DNA from: JAFLCM01 sp964510955
Lineage (GTDB): Bacteria; Planctomycetota; Phycisphaerae; Phycisphaerales; UBA1924
Direction of reading: 5' to 3'
Assembly (NCBI GenBank): GCA_964510955.1
Contig: CAZEDW010000019.1
Span: 5,974-69,973, forward strand
DNA length: 64,000 nt
The translations under genes and the position numbers were made by a program. Below the pieces are notes generated by a model. That model ran no database searches. It was not told the origin of the DNA and saw only the letters and a program-made list of their open reading frames with translations. Position 1 is the stretch's first letter; each line of letters starts with the position of its first letter. Of this stretch, positions 26,598 through 34,810 are shown piece by piece.

Positions 26598-26912
26598 GGA
26601 GGTCTCCGTGGGATTGGACCGTGAGTCGCCGACCACCCAAGCGAGCGGGTGGCAATGTTGGCGGCAAGAGTACACGCGGAGCGGCGTGCGCCCGATAGAG
26701 GCACAAGGGGGCGATCAGGGGGCGCGTCCGCCTTCGGTACCCCCGCTCGTTGCCGGTGAGTGGTCGCAACGGATGAATGCGGCGGCGTGACTATCACAAG
26801 TCTGCTCAGATTGGCCAGCGTTGGCATCGACTGACGATTCAGTCGCAACGGGGCAGAATTCGGGCGGTAGATCAGGCGAGGCTCCAGTTCAACCACGACG
26901 ATGAGGCACGCC
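26598..26912. other. Divergent intergenic region with one short palindrome
   Basis: This region separates the membrane protein gene (minus) from the ankyrin-like gene (plus), so it should carry two promoters. The only clear structure is a perfect inverted repeat, CGACTGA (26828-26834), four bases, TCAGTCG (26839-26845), which could be an operator or hairpin. I found no convincing -35/-10 pair. Confidence 0.5.
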
Positions 26913-27728
26913 ATGATCGACCGACTTAGCCGCCGAGCATTCACGTTCGCCATCCCGGCGGGCGTCGCCGGCCTCGCCGTGATGTCTCGGGCCTCCGACG
27001 AAAATCCGGTCGGTTCGGCCCCGGGAGCCGCGGGTGTTCCTGACTGGTTCCCTCAGCAGGACCCCGCGCTGGTCGAAAAGGTGGTCGGTCTCTCGCACCG
27101 CGATCTCGATGGTGTTCGAGTGCTGGTCGAGCCGCGGCCCGCCCTGGCCAAGGCTGCCTACGACTGGGGGTTCGGCGATTGGGAGACGGCGCTCGGGGCG
27201 GCGTCTCACACCGGGCGGCGCGAGATCGCCGAGTACCTGATCAGCAAGGGGGCGCGCCCGGACATCTTCACCTTCGCGATGCTGGGGAACCTGGGCGTGG
27301 TGAAGTCGATGTGCGAGGCGTACCCGGCGTACCGGTCGCTCCCGGGGCCGCACGGGATCTCGCTGCTGAGCCACGCCCGCGCGGGAGGGGACCAGGCCAA
27401 GGAGGTGGCGGCGTATCTGGAATCGTTGGGCGACGCCAACCCGAGGTACATAGACGGAGCGGTGAGCGCCGACGAGAAGAAGCGGTTGAGCGGGGTGTTC
27501 GTGTTCGGCCCCGGCGAGCGCGATCGCCTGGAGGTGGGCGAGGGGATGGGGGGCGTGACGATCAAGCGGGCGGGCGGTAACGCCAGGCGGCTGTTCAAGC
27601 AGGCCGACGGCGCATTCCACCCGGCGGGGGCGCCGGCGGTTCGGGTGGTGTTTGAGATGGAACGCGAACCGGCACGGGTGACGATCACAGACCATGACCT
27701 GGTGGTCGTGGGCGAGCGGCGGGGGTAG
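26913..27728 (+). CDS. Tat-exported ankyrin-repeat-like protein
   Basis: The product has 271 residues from ATG 26913 (an ATG at 26901 is the alternative). The N-terminus contains LSRRAFTFAIPAGVAGLAV, a twin-arginine signal. The middle matches ankyrin-like repeats: DWETALGAASHTGRREIAEYLISKGARPDIFTFAMLGNLGVVKSM. The C-terminal 80 residues form a beta-rich domain (FGPGERDRLEVGEGMG) that I do not recognise. Export by Tat suggests folding or cofactor insertion before translocation. Function is unknown. Confidence 0.82.
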   Translation: MIDRLSRRAFTFAIPAGVAGLAVMSRASDENPVGSAPGAAGVPDWFPQQDPALVEKVVGLSHRDLDGVRVLVEPRPALAKAAYDWGFGDWETALGAASHTGRREIAEYLISKGARPDIFTFAMLGNLGVVKSMCEAYPAYRSLPGPHGISLLSHARAGGDQAKEVAAYLESLGDANPRYIDGAVSADEKKRLSGVFVFGPGERDRLEVGEGMGGVTIKRAGGNARRLFKQADGAFHPAGAPAVRVVFEMEREPARVTITDHDLVVVGERRG

Positions 27729-27738
27729 GGCGCGGCGG

Positions 27739-29418
27739 TCAGCGGATGACGGCGAGACTCACGCGTGAATCAAGCTCGGCCACCGGGCGCGCCACGAGGT
27801 CGTACCCGTCGGCGTCCACCACCGTGCAACGAACCAGCTCGCCCGGGGCGAGCTTCTCGCGGCTGGTGACGTAGGTCACGCTGTCGATGTCCGGCGCCTG
27901 GAAGTACGCGCGGCCTTTGTAGAGAGAACCCTTGCCGCCGTAGGCCGCGGACGCTCCGGCGGTGTCACGGAGCGTGGCCTTCATCGGCTTGTCGATGAGC
28001 ACGTCGAACTGCACGCCGGTCTCGGAGGGCCGGGCGGGGTCGAACTGCGACGCGAGAAACTTGGACTGCTCGAAGGCGATGCCCTGCTGAAGCTCCATCA
28101 GCTCGGTTTTCCGGCGGGCCTTCACCTCCGCGGGCACGGCGAGCGACGCGTCCTGCTCCATCGTGCCCGCGGGTGTGCCCGGCTCGGGCGAATACTCGAA
28201 GACGCCCATGGCCTCGAAAGCCATCTCGTCCACGAAGTCCATCAGCGCCTCGTGGTCGGCGTCGGTCTCGCCGGGGAAACCGGTGATGAACGTGGTGCGG
28301 ATGGCCATGCCGGGGACCATCTCGCGGAGCTTGTGCAGGAGGTCGCGCTGGTGCCCCGAAGTTACGTTTCGGCGCATCGACTTGAGGATGCGGTCACTGG
28401 CGTGCTGCAGCGGGATGTCGATGTACTTGACGACGTGCGGCAGCTCCGCGATGGCGCGGATCATGTCGTCGTTGAAGGTGGTGGGGTAGGCGTACATGAG
28501 GCGCACCCAGCCCTTACCCGCGTTGGATTGGACGGTGTCGTTGATGCTCCGCAGCAGCGCGGGCAGGCCGCCACCCTTTTTCTTGTCGAAGTTGAAGCCG
28601 AAGCCGATGTCGTCGCCGTAGCTGGTGGTGTCCTGCCCGATGAGGTTGAGCTCGAACGCCCCGTCTTCGATCAGCTCGCGGGCCTCGGCGGCGATTCTGT
28701 CCAGGGGCTTGGAGCGCATCTTGCCGCGGATGGACGGGATGGTGCAGAAGGCGCAGTTCTGGTTGCAGCCCTCGCTGACGCGGAGGTACGCGTAGTGGCG
28801 CGGCGTGAGGCGGAGACGCGCCGAGTCGTCTTCGAAATAGCCGATACCCTTGCCGTCCTTGCCGTTGACGGTCAGGCCGGTGACGTTCAGGCCGCGTTCG
28901 CCGGCGGCGGCGAGGGCGTTGCCGGCGATCCAGTATCGCGGCTGGTCCGGGCTTGGAGCGATACTTTCCCGCTCGCCGGCATCGGTCTTCCCACGGACGG
29001 CGTGAACGATATGATCGCGGTCGAACACGCCGATCATGGCGTCGATGCCGGGCGCCCAATCGAGCATCTTGGCCCGGTGACGCTGCACCAGGCAGCCCGC
29101 GACCACCACGCGCTTGACCTTGCCCTGCTCCTTCAGGCGTATGGCGTCCTTGATCACGCCGAGCGATTCGTCCTTGGAGGCCTCGAGAAAGCCGCAGGTG
29201 TTGACGACGATGGCGTCGGCGGGGTCCAGTTCCGTCTCTGGGTCGTGGGAGACGATGTCCAGGCCGTCCTGGGCCAGCAGGCCGAGCATCTTCTCCGAAT
29301 CGACGAGGTTTTTCGGGCAGCCGAGGCTGACGAACGAGACCGTGCGGACGGCGTCCGGCGCCTGGGCGGTTCTCGCCGGGTTTTGGCGTGGCTTGGCGGG
29401 CATGGGGGTCGGGATCAT
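27739..29418 (-). CDS. rimO: Ribosomal protein S12 methylthiotransferase
   Basis: The product has 559 residues. RimO is a radical SAM enzyme that adds a methylthio group to the conserved aspartate of ribosomal protein S12. The N-terminal MTTase domain has cluster cysteines Cys34 (VSLGCPKNLVDSE), Cys75 (NTCGFLEASKDES) and Cys109. The radical SAM domain has Cys218, Cys222 and Cys225 (CNQNCAFC) after RLTPRHYAYLRVSEG, and a TRAM domain follows (about 485-545). It is longer than the usual 430-450 residues because of an extra stretch at about 145-200 between the first two domains and another near FGFNFDKKKGGG. The start is uncertain between ATG 29418 and ATG 29403. Confidence 0.92.
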   Translation of the reverse strand: MIPTPMPAKPRQNPARTAQAPDAVRTVSFVSLGCPKNLVDSEKMLGLLAQDGLDIVSHDPETELDPADAIVVNTCGFLEASKDESLGVIKDAIRLKEQGKVKRVVVAGCLVQRHRAKMLDWAPGIDAMIGVFDRDHIVHAVRGKTDAGERESIAPSPDQPRYWIAGNALAAAGERGLNVTGLTVNGKDGKGIGYFEDDSARLRLTPRHYAYLRVSEGCNQNCAFCTIPSIRGKMRSKPLDRIAAEARELIEDGAFELNLIGQDTTSYGDDIGFGFNFDKKKGGGLPALLRSINDTVQSNAGKGWVRLMYAYPTTFNDDMIRAIAELPHVVKYIDIPLQHASDRILKSMRRNVTSGHQRDLLHKLREMVPGMAIRTTFITGFPGETDADHEALMDFVDEMAFEAMGVFEYSPEPGTPAGTMEQDASLAVPAEVKARRKTELMELQQGIAFEQSKFLASQFDPARPSETGVQFDVLIDKPMKATLRDTAGASAAYGGKGSLYKGRAYFQAPDIDSVTYVTSREKLAPGELVRCTVVDADGYDLVARPVAELDSRVSLAVIR

Positions 29419-29500
29419 AGACCCGTGGCCTCATTTGACCCCGCGGTCCTCGCCTCGGGGGCCGCGACGCTAAACTGGTCGCCCTTTGCCCGGAACACCC

Positions 29501-29878
29501 ATGCCAGAACCCAAACCCCAGATCACGTTCGATGAGTTCGCCAAGGTCGACCTCCGCATCGCCAAGGTGCTGTCCTGCGATCCGCACCCGAACGCCGACA
29601 AGCTGTGGAAGCTGCAGCTCGACGATGGCTCCGGCACGCCCAGGCAGATCTGCGCTGGCATCCGCGAGCACTACGCCCCCGAGCAGCTTGTGGGCCGGTC
29701 GATCGTGATCGTGGCCAACCTCGCTCCACGCGTGATCCGCGGCGAAGAATCGCGTGGCATGCTGCTGGCCGCGAGCGATGTGCCCAAGGACGCCGCCGCG
29801 ACCGACCCGAATCTCAAACGCAACGTGGTGATCCTCGCGACAGAGCGTGAGATCGCGCCGGGCGCGATCGTGTCGTAG
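29501..29878 (+). CDS. Stand-alone tRNA-binding OB-fold protein (MetRS beta / Trbp111-like)
   Basis: The product has 125 residues. It matches the C-terminal tRNA-binding domain of methionyl-tRNA synthetase: ITFDEFAKVDLRIAKVLSCDPHPNADKLWKLQLD, then RQICAGIREHYAPEQLVGRSIVIVANLAPR and GEESRGMLLAASD. As a free protein it may bind tRNA in trans or work with a MetRS that lacks this domain. ATG 29501 is the sensible start. It is divergent from rimO and converges on the rhodanese gene. Confidence 0.88.
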   Translation: MPEPKPQITFDEFAKVDLRIAKVLSCDPHPNADKLWKLQLDDGSGTPRQICAGIREHYAPEQLVGRSIVIVANLAPRVIRGEESRGMLLAASDVPKDAAATDPNLKRNVVILATEREIAPGAIVS

Positions 29879-29894
29879 CGCGGCCCGACGCGGC

Positions 29895-30302
29895 TCAGCC
29901 CGCGCGATCGTGCGCAACCGGCTTGGCGGTATCGCCCCAGGCCTTGAAACCGCCCTCCAGCGAGTACACCTTGGCGAATCCCATCTTCTTCAGCATGTCC
30001 CCGGCCAGGGCGGAGCGGTTTCCGCTGGCGCAGTAGAGCACGATGGGGGTCTCAAGCTCCTGATCCGAGACCGTGTGCCCGAAGGCGGACTTTTCGATGT
30101 CGCGTTCGAGTACGCCCCGGGGGATGAACGCGGACCCCGGGATGTACCCGCGGGCTCGCTCGTCCGGCTCACGGATGTCGATGACCACCGGGCGCGGGTG
30201 CTCGCGGGCGTCCATCATGGCGGCCAGCTCGTCGGGGTCGAGCTCGGGAACCCGCTTCAGGGCGTCCTTGACGAGATCGGCCAGGTTCATCTTCAAAGGC
30301 AT
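29895..30302 (-). CDS. Rhodanese-like domain protein
   Basis: The product has 135 residues and a single rhodanese domain. It has the strand VVIDIREPDERARGYIPGSAFIPRG and the active-site loop LYCASGNRSA with Cys91 as the persulfide-carrying nucleophile, then LEGGFKAWG. No signal peptide is seen, so it should be cytoplasmic. It may act as a sulfurtransferase; the acceptor is unknown. The ATG at 30302 has GGAA 6 bases upstream; a second ATG lies at 30290. Confidence 0.9.
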   Translation of the reverse strand: MPLKMNLADLVKDALKRVPELDPDELAAMMDAREHPRPVVIDIREPDERARGYIPGSAFIPRGVLERDIEKSAFGHTVSDQELETPIVLYCASGNRSALAGDMLKKMGFAKVYSLEGGFKAWGDTAKPVAHDRAG

Positions 30303-30516
30303 TGGGTATTCCAGTGCTTGCAGGCTTCGGGAGCGAGTCTACCGATTGGTCGGGAGGGGGTAGAAACGACAGTGATTTTCTGGTTTTGTTCGTACAACGC
30401 GCACAAGATTGCACTTGGTGCGTGCTCCCTCGGGTGGTACGCTTGGCGTGAGTGTTCGTTCCGACGCTCGTCGGCTCAGGAAACCGGCGCAGCACTGACA
30501 TTGGGAGGAAATCGTC

Positions 30517-31773
30517 ATGAAGAACTGTCGTTTTGTTTGCGTTGCCGCGATGCTTGTCGCCGCGTGCGGGTCTGCCCGCGCGATTTCCGTCAACGTCGCC
30601 GCGAAAATCGGCGATACCTTCGGCGCGAGGACGGTCACCGGGGTTGGCCAGCCCTTCACCAACTCACAGGGGCAGGTCGGCTTTGTGATGATCATGAACG
30701 ACGGGACGCGTTCGATCTATTACGGCAACGGCGAGCTCTGGAACTCAAGCGCCGCCGCCCCCGACACGCTCACCGGCAGCGAAGACACCATGGGCATCAG
30801 CGATGCCGCCGGGTTCAACTACAGCCCGTCGTTCAACGGCAGCGACTCGGCCTACACGCACATCGGCAAGCTCCTGGCCGCGGGCGACCTCTTCCCGCCG
30901 AACGGCCAGTTTTCCAGCTTCAACAGCCGGACGCGCATGAGCGCCAACGGCACCGCGTGGTGGGTCGCCGGATGGACCGGCACCGCCGGCGGCAGCACCG
31001 TCGGGCGGGCGCTCGTCAAGGCCGACCCGACCAACCCCGGCTCGGTGACCTCCGTCCTGAAGGGCGGCGACGTGGTCTCGGGCGTGGCCGTGGCCGCGCA
31101 GGGCATCGGCTTTGCCTACGACATCAATGACAACGCGACCCACTGGGTCAACAACGTGACCCTCTCTGGCGTCCCCACGACGTCCGACACCGCGATCGTG
31201 GTTGACGGCGTCATCGTCGCCCGTGAGGGGGACCCCACCGGCTTCGGCGCCAACTGGCAGAACTGGCGCTTCGTGGGAATCAACAACTCGGGCAACTACA
31301 CCATCATCGGTGACGACAGCTCCGCCGCCGACGACTTCGTGACCTTCAACAGCGGCATCGCCGTGCGTCAGGGGCAGGTGCTGGCCGGCCTGACCCTCGG
31401 CGCCACCGTGGACATGGTCAGCATCAACAACAACAACCAGATCGCCATGATCTGGGACCTGGCCGCCGGCGGCGAGGGGCTCTTCCTCGGCGCAGGCGAC
31501 GACCTCCTGAGCGCCCAGTTGATGCTCCGCACCGGTGACCTGCTTGACACCGACGGGGACACGATCCCTGACTACACGCTCACGGATTTCACGGCCTCGG
31601 CGACGATCGCGCCGGGCCTGGACCTCGCCGACAGCGGCGGCGTGTGGGTCAACGCTTCCATCACGCCCATCGCCGGTGGCGCCGCCATCGAAGCGATCAT
31701 CAACATTCCTGCCCCCGGGGCCGCCTCGACTCTGGCGCTGGTTGCCCTCGCCGGCGTCCGACGCCGCCGCTAG
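30517..31773 (+). CDS. Exported protein with PEP-CTERM-like tail
   Basis: The product has 418 residues. The signal peptide is at 1-22 (MLVAACGSARA) and the tail reads IPAPGAASTLALVALAGVRRRR, a PEP-CTERM-like layout with PAPG in place of PEP. The body contains repeated short units with the sense of 'Gly-Asp, then VVDGVIVAREGD', like secreted proteins that planctomycetes carry in many copies. The fold is probably a beta-propeller or a beta-solenoid; I do not recognise it. GGGAGGA precedes the ATG by 7 bases. A strong terminator follows at 31802. Confidence 0.87.
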   Translation: MKNCRFVCVAAMLVAACGSARAISVNVAAKIGDTFGARTVTGVGQPFTNSQGQVGFVMIMNDGTRSIYYGNGELWNSSAAAPDTLTGSEDTMGISDAAGFNYSPSFNGSDSAYTHIGKLLAAGDLFPPNGQFSSFNSRTRMSANGTAWWVAGWTGTAGGSTVGRALVKADPTNPGSVTSVLKGGDVVSGVAVAAQGIGFAYDINDNATHWVNNVTLSGVPTTSDTAIVVDGVIVAREGDPTGFGANWQNWRFVGINNSGNYTIIGDDSSAADDFVTFNSGIAVRQGQVLAGLTLGATVDMVSINNNNQIAMIWDLAAGGEGLFLGAGDDLLSAQLMLRTGDLLDTDGDTIPDYTLTDFTASATIAPGLDLADSGGVWVNASITPIAGGAAIEAIINIPAPGAASTLALVALAGVRRRR

Positions 31774-31801
31774 GTAATGCTGACGATTAAGCGAATCGCA
31801 C

Positions 31802-31837
31802 AGCGGGCCGCCGTGACCGGGCGGCCCGCTTTCTTTT
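31802..31837 (+). terminator. Rho-independent terminator
   Basis: A perfect 11-base stem AGCGGGCCGCC (31802-31812) and GGCGGCCCGCT (31820-31830), with a 7-base loop, is followed by TTCTTTT (31831-31837). It ends the transcript of the gene stopping at 31773. No comparable T-run faces the convergent gene. Confidence 0.92.
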
Positions 31838-31872
31838 CCGGCTGCAATGGGAGTGCTGTGAACGAGTACGGG

Positions 31873-32577
31873 CTATCGGCGGCGCCGAGCAGCCAGCACT
31901 GCACCGGCGATCCCGAGCACGGCGCCCGGACCCGGAGCCGGGCAGAACTCGACGCCCGACAGATAGATGAAGTACTCACCGCCGGCGCCCGGGAGACCCT
32001 CCCAGGTTTCGAGCGGGCTGCCGCCTCCGGCGCCGTCGGGACCGGAGACCTCGGTGGGCGAGCCGAAGGAGAACATCGGCGAGGCCACCGCGCTCAGGGG
32101 CATCCGTCCGGAGATGCTGACCACGATCATGTAGCAGCCGGGGCCGGGGATTGTTTGTCCGGAGCCATCGTCGGCGGCGTTGGGCAGAAATGACGAGCGG
32201 TCGCCGCCGGGGCGGTCCTGGTTGGCCAGGAGCGCGTGCTCGTTCATGTCAAAGAGCCACAGCGTCGTGTCGAATCCGGTGAGAGAGCGCCCAAGGGGGT
32301 TCGGCGTCAGCCCTGAGTAGGTCTGTGCGCTGAAGGTGGAAGGGTCGCTGATGTTGACGAGGAAGGCGTCCTCGTAATCCGGATGGTCCACGCCGCGACC
32401 GAACGAGCCGGTCAGGTTGCCGTGGATCTGCTGGATCGAGCCGACCCCGATCGGCGCGAACGCCGTCGAGAGTCGATTCCCCGCGCCCCCCGGCGGTTCA
32501 TCGACCGCGGGACCGGCGAGGCACACGGGCGCGAACGCCCAGACGGATACGGCGGCAACTTGGATCAACGAGCGCAT
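31873..32577 (-). CDS. Exported protein with PEP-CTERM-like tail (relative of 4999-5709)
   Basis: The product has 234 residues from ATG 32577, which has GGGAG 6 bases upstream; an ATG two codons earlier overlaps that Shine-Dalgarno sequence and is less likely. The signal peptide is at about 1-22 and the tail reads PAPGPGAVLGIAGAVLAARRRR. It resembles the gene at 4999-5709 along its length: ISDPSTFSA, TTLWLFDMNEHALLANQD, MFSFGSPTEVSGPDGAGG and GGEYFIYLSGVEF. The family looks like a cell-surface beta-sandwich. Function is unknown. Confidence 0.85.
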   Translation of the reverse strand: MRSLIQVAAVSVWAFAPVCLAGPAVDEPPGGAGNRLSTAFAPIGVGSIQQIHGNLTGSFGRGVDHPDYEDAFLVNISDPSTFSAQTYSGLTPNPLGRSLTGFDTTLWLFDMNEHALLANQDRPGGDRSSFLPNAADDGSGQTIPGPGCYMIVVSISGRMPLSAVASPMFSFGSPTEVSGPDGAGGGSPLETWEGLPGAGGEYFIYLSGVEFCPAPGPGAVLGIAGAVLAARRRR

Positions 32578-32827
32578 TTCCATCTCCCTCGGTCCGTGCC
32601 GGCGGGACGCCAGCCAGAGCCTGCTTGAGAGACTCTACCCCAGCGACGGCCCCGAACAAGCACCAATTCGACGCTTCTGAGGGGAATCGGCCAATCTGGG
32701 GCGTCCGAAAACGCCGTGGGGCTGCGGCGGTAACGATTGCGGGTCGATGAGGGCCTACTCTTTGCCCCCCCGAACCTCCCGGGTAGCTGGAGATCCCGGC
32801 GGCCCTGAACCCTTCGAAAGCCTGCCC

Positions 32828-33889
32828 ATGAGCCCCCTGATGGATATCGCGGTTGTCGGCGCCACCGGTGCGGTGGGTCGGGAGTTTCTCAGCGTGCTGG
32901 AGCAGCGGCGTTTCCCGCACAGGCGGGTGCGTCTTCTCGCCTCGGAACGGTCGGCCGGGTCGTCGCTGCCGTTCGCGGGTCAGTCGCTGCGCGTCGAGGC
33001 GCTGGGCGAACGCTCCTTCGAGGGTGTCGGGGTCGCGCTGTTCTCGGCGGGGTCCGGGCCCTCCAAGCAGTTCGGGCCCGTCGCGGTGAAGGCCGGGGCG
33101 CTGGTGGTGGACAACTCGTCGGCGTTCCGCATGGACCCGTCGATCCCGCTGGTGGTGCCCGAGGTGAACCCGGAGGCGGTGCGATCGCTTCACCGCCCGG
33201 GCGCGACCCCGGTCGCGGGGATCATCGCCAACCCCAACTGCTCGACCATCATCATGCTCGTTGCGGTGAATCCCTTGCGGAAATCGTTCGGTGTTGAGCG
33301 GGTCGTCGTCAGCACCTACCAGGCCGCAAGCGGCGCCGGGGCCGCGGCGATGCAGGAGCTGCGCGACCAGGCCGCCGACGTGCTCGCCGGGCGCCCGGCG
33401 CGTCCCGTGATCTTCAAGGAGCCGTACGCCTTCAACCTCTTCAGCCACAACTCGGCGCTCGACCCGGCGACGGGGCGGAACCTCGAAGAGCAGAAGATGG
33501 TGGACGAATCGCGCAAGATATGGAACGACCCGAACGTGCGGATCACGGCGACGTGCATCCGCGTGCCGGTCATGCGGGCCCACGCCGAGTCGATCAACGT
33601 GACGCTGAAAGAGCCCGCGACCGAGCGCCAGGTGCGCGGGGCGCTGACGGGAGCGCCCGGCCTGGAGATTCTGGATGACCGCGCCGCCAATGCTTTCCCG
33701 ACTCCCCTGAAAGCGTCGGGAAAAGACGCGGTTTTGGTCGGGCGAATCCGGCCCGACGAGAGCCAGGAGACCTTCGGCTCCGGGCCCGAGGCCAGGCACA
33801 AGGGGTTCAACCTGTTCGTGTGCGGCGACCAGCTCCGCAAGGGAGCGGCGCTGAACGCGGTGCAGATTGCCGAGCTGCTGATCGCGTGA
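32828..33889 (+). CDS. asd: Aspartate-semialdehyde dehydrogenase
   Basis: The product has 353 residues. It catalyses the NADPH-dependent reduction of beta-aspartyl phosphate in the lysine, threonine, methionine and diaminopimelate pathway. The Rossmann start is IAVVGATGAVGREFL (7-21), the catalytic Cys138 lies in ANPNCSTIIM, and VPVMRAHAESINVTL carries the acid/base His. ATG 32828 is chosen; ATG 32840 would also keep the Rossmann fold. No other pathway genes adjoin it. Confidence 0.94.
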   Translation: MSPLMDIAVVGATGAVGREFLSVLEQRRFPHRRVRLLASERSAGSSLPFAGQSLRVEALGERSFEGVGVALFSAGSGPSKQFGPVAVKAGALVVDNSSAFRMDPSIPLVVPEVNPEAVRSLHRPGATPVAGIIANPNCSTIIMLVAVNPLRKSFGVERVVVSTYQAASGAGAAAMQELRDQAADVLAGRPARPVIFKEPYAFNLFSHNSALDPATGRNLEEQKMVDESRKIWNDPNVRITATCIRVPVMRAHAESINVTLKEPATERQVRGALTGAPGLEILDDRAANAFPTPLKASGKDAVLVGRIRPDESQETFGSGPEARHKGFNLFVCGDQLRKGAALNAVQIAELLIA

Positions 33890-33919
33890 CGATGCACGCC
33901 GGACCCGCAGCCAACGTGC

Positions 33920-34537
33920 TCATGTTGAGCGCCGGCGCCGGGACGACGCCAAGCCGAGGCCGCTCAGCAGCGCGAGACCCGATCCGGGCGCGGGTGTCGG
34001 AGGGTCGAACACGAAGTCGTCGCCCTCGATCACCATGTTGCCCTCGGACACCGAGCCGTGCAGCACCACGCGGGCGATGCCGGGGACCGAGATGAAGACC
34101 GGCGGGTCTTCACCGGGGTTGTACACGCCGGTGGACTCGACGATCGTCTGATTGATCCCGATCACGTTGTCGTTGACGTCGTACGCCGTCATGGTGTACA
34201 GCGTGTTGAACTGCGACGCGTCGGTGGGCGTGAAGCACACGAAGTCGGTCACCGCCGGCGTAAAGGTGCCGGGGATGACGAACCGCGCCTCGACGCTCGC
34301 GGGAGCGTGAACGTCTTCGGTGTTGAAGAAGTACACGCTGTTGGTCGGCGAGATGGCGTTGGTGAACGCGCCGGGGCCGGCCACGAAAAGCGGCCCGCTG
34401 AACACCACGCCGATGCCGCGGTACTGATCGGTGACCTGCGTGCCGTTCGCGAGATCGTCGAACCCGGTGAGGTTCCGGGCCTCGGCGGAAGCGGCTGACA
34501 AGGCAACAACGGCGACGACGGCAAAGATCGGTCTCAT
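33920..34537 (-). CDS. Exported protein with PEP-CTERM-like tail
   Basis: The product has 205 residues. The signal peptide is at 1-21. The body has the start of a carbohydrate- or ligand-binding beta-sandwich (TGFDDLANGTQVTDQYRGIGVVFSG), as seen in secreted PEP-CTERM proteins of this kind. The tail reads PTPAPGSGLALLSGLGLASSRRRR. GAGGAG lies about 7 bases before the ATG at 34537. It converges on asd with 30 bases between the stops. Function is unknown. Confidence 0.85.
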   Translation of the reverse strand: MRPIFAVVAVVALSAASAEARNLTGFDDLANGTQVTDQYRGIGVVFSGPLFVAGPGAFTNAISPTNSVYFFNTEDVHAPASVEARFVIPGTFTPAVTDFVCFTPTDASQFNTLYTMTAYDVNDNVIGINQTIVESTGVYNPGEDPPVFISVPGIARVVLHGSVSEGNMVIEGDDFVFDPPTPAPGSGLALLSGLGLASSRRRRST

Positions 34538-34810
34538 GGCGAACTCCTCGCCCTACCCCCACTGGGGGCCGGGGCTCACTGTGCGTAGATACAGCGTACA
34601 GGTCACGGGGCGGGATTCAAGGGAAAAACGGCCAGAATTCGCCTTGGAGCCTGCGCCGCGCCCGTTTTTCGACCCGCGGAGCCCCGCAAGGCTCTCTTGG
34701 TGAGAAGCGGGTTCGGCGAATTTCCATTGGATTCCCCGGCCGCCGGAGGTACGCTTCACGGATCCAAGTACCAGTCGCCGGGGTGGGGCCCATTCTGGAG
34801 ATGCGTCGCC

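Noticed and set aside
28252..29535. Plus-strand open frame of 427 codons opposite rimO
   Set aside because: Antisense to rimO and without domain motifs.
29847..31130. Plus-strand open frame of 427 codons across the rhodanese gene and the start of the next gene
   Set aside because: It crosses two supported genes in another frame, with Arg/Gly-rich translation.
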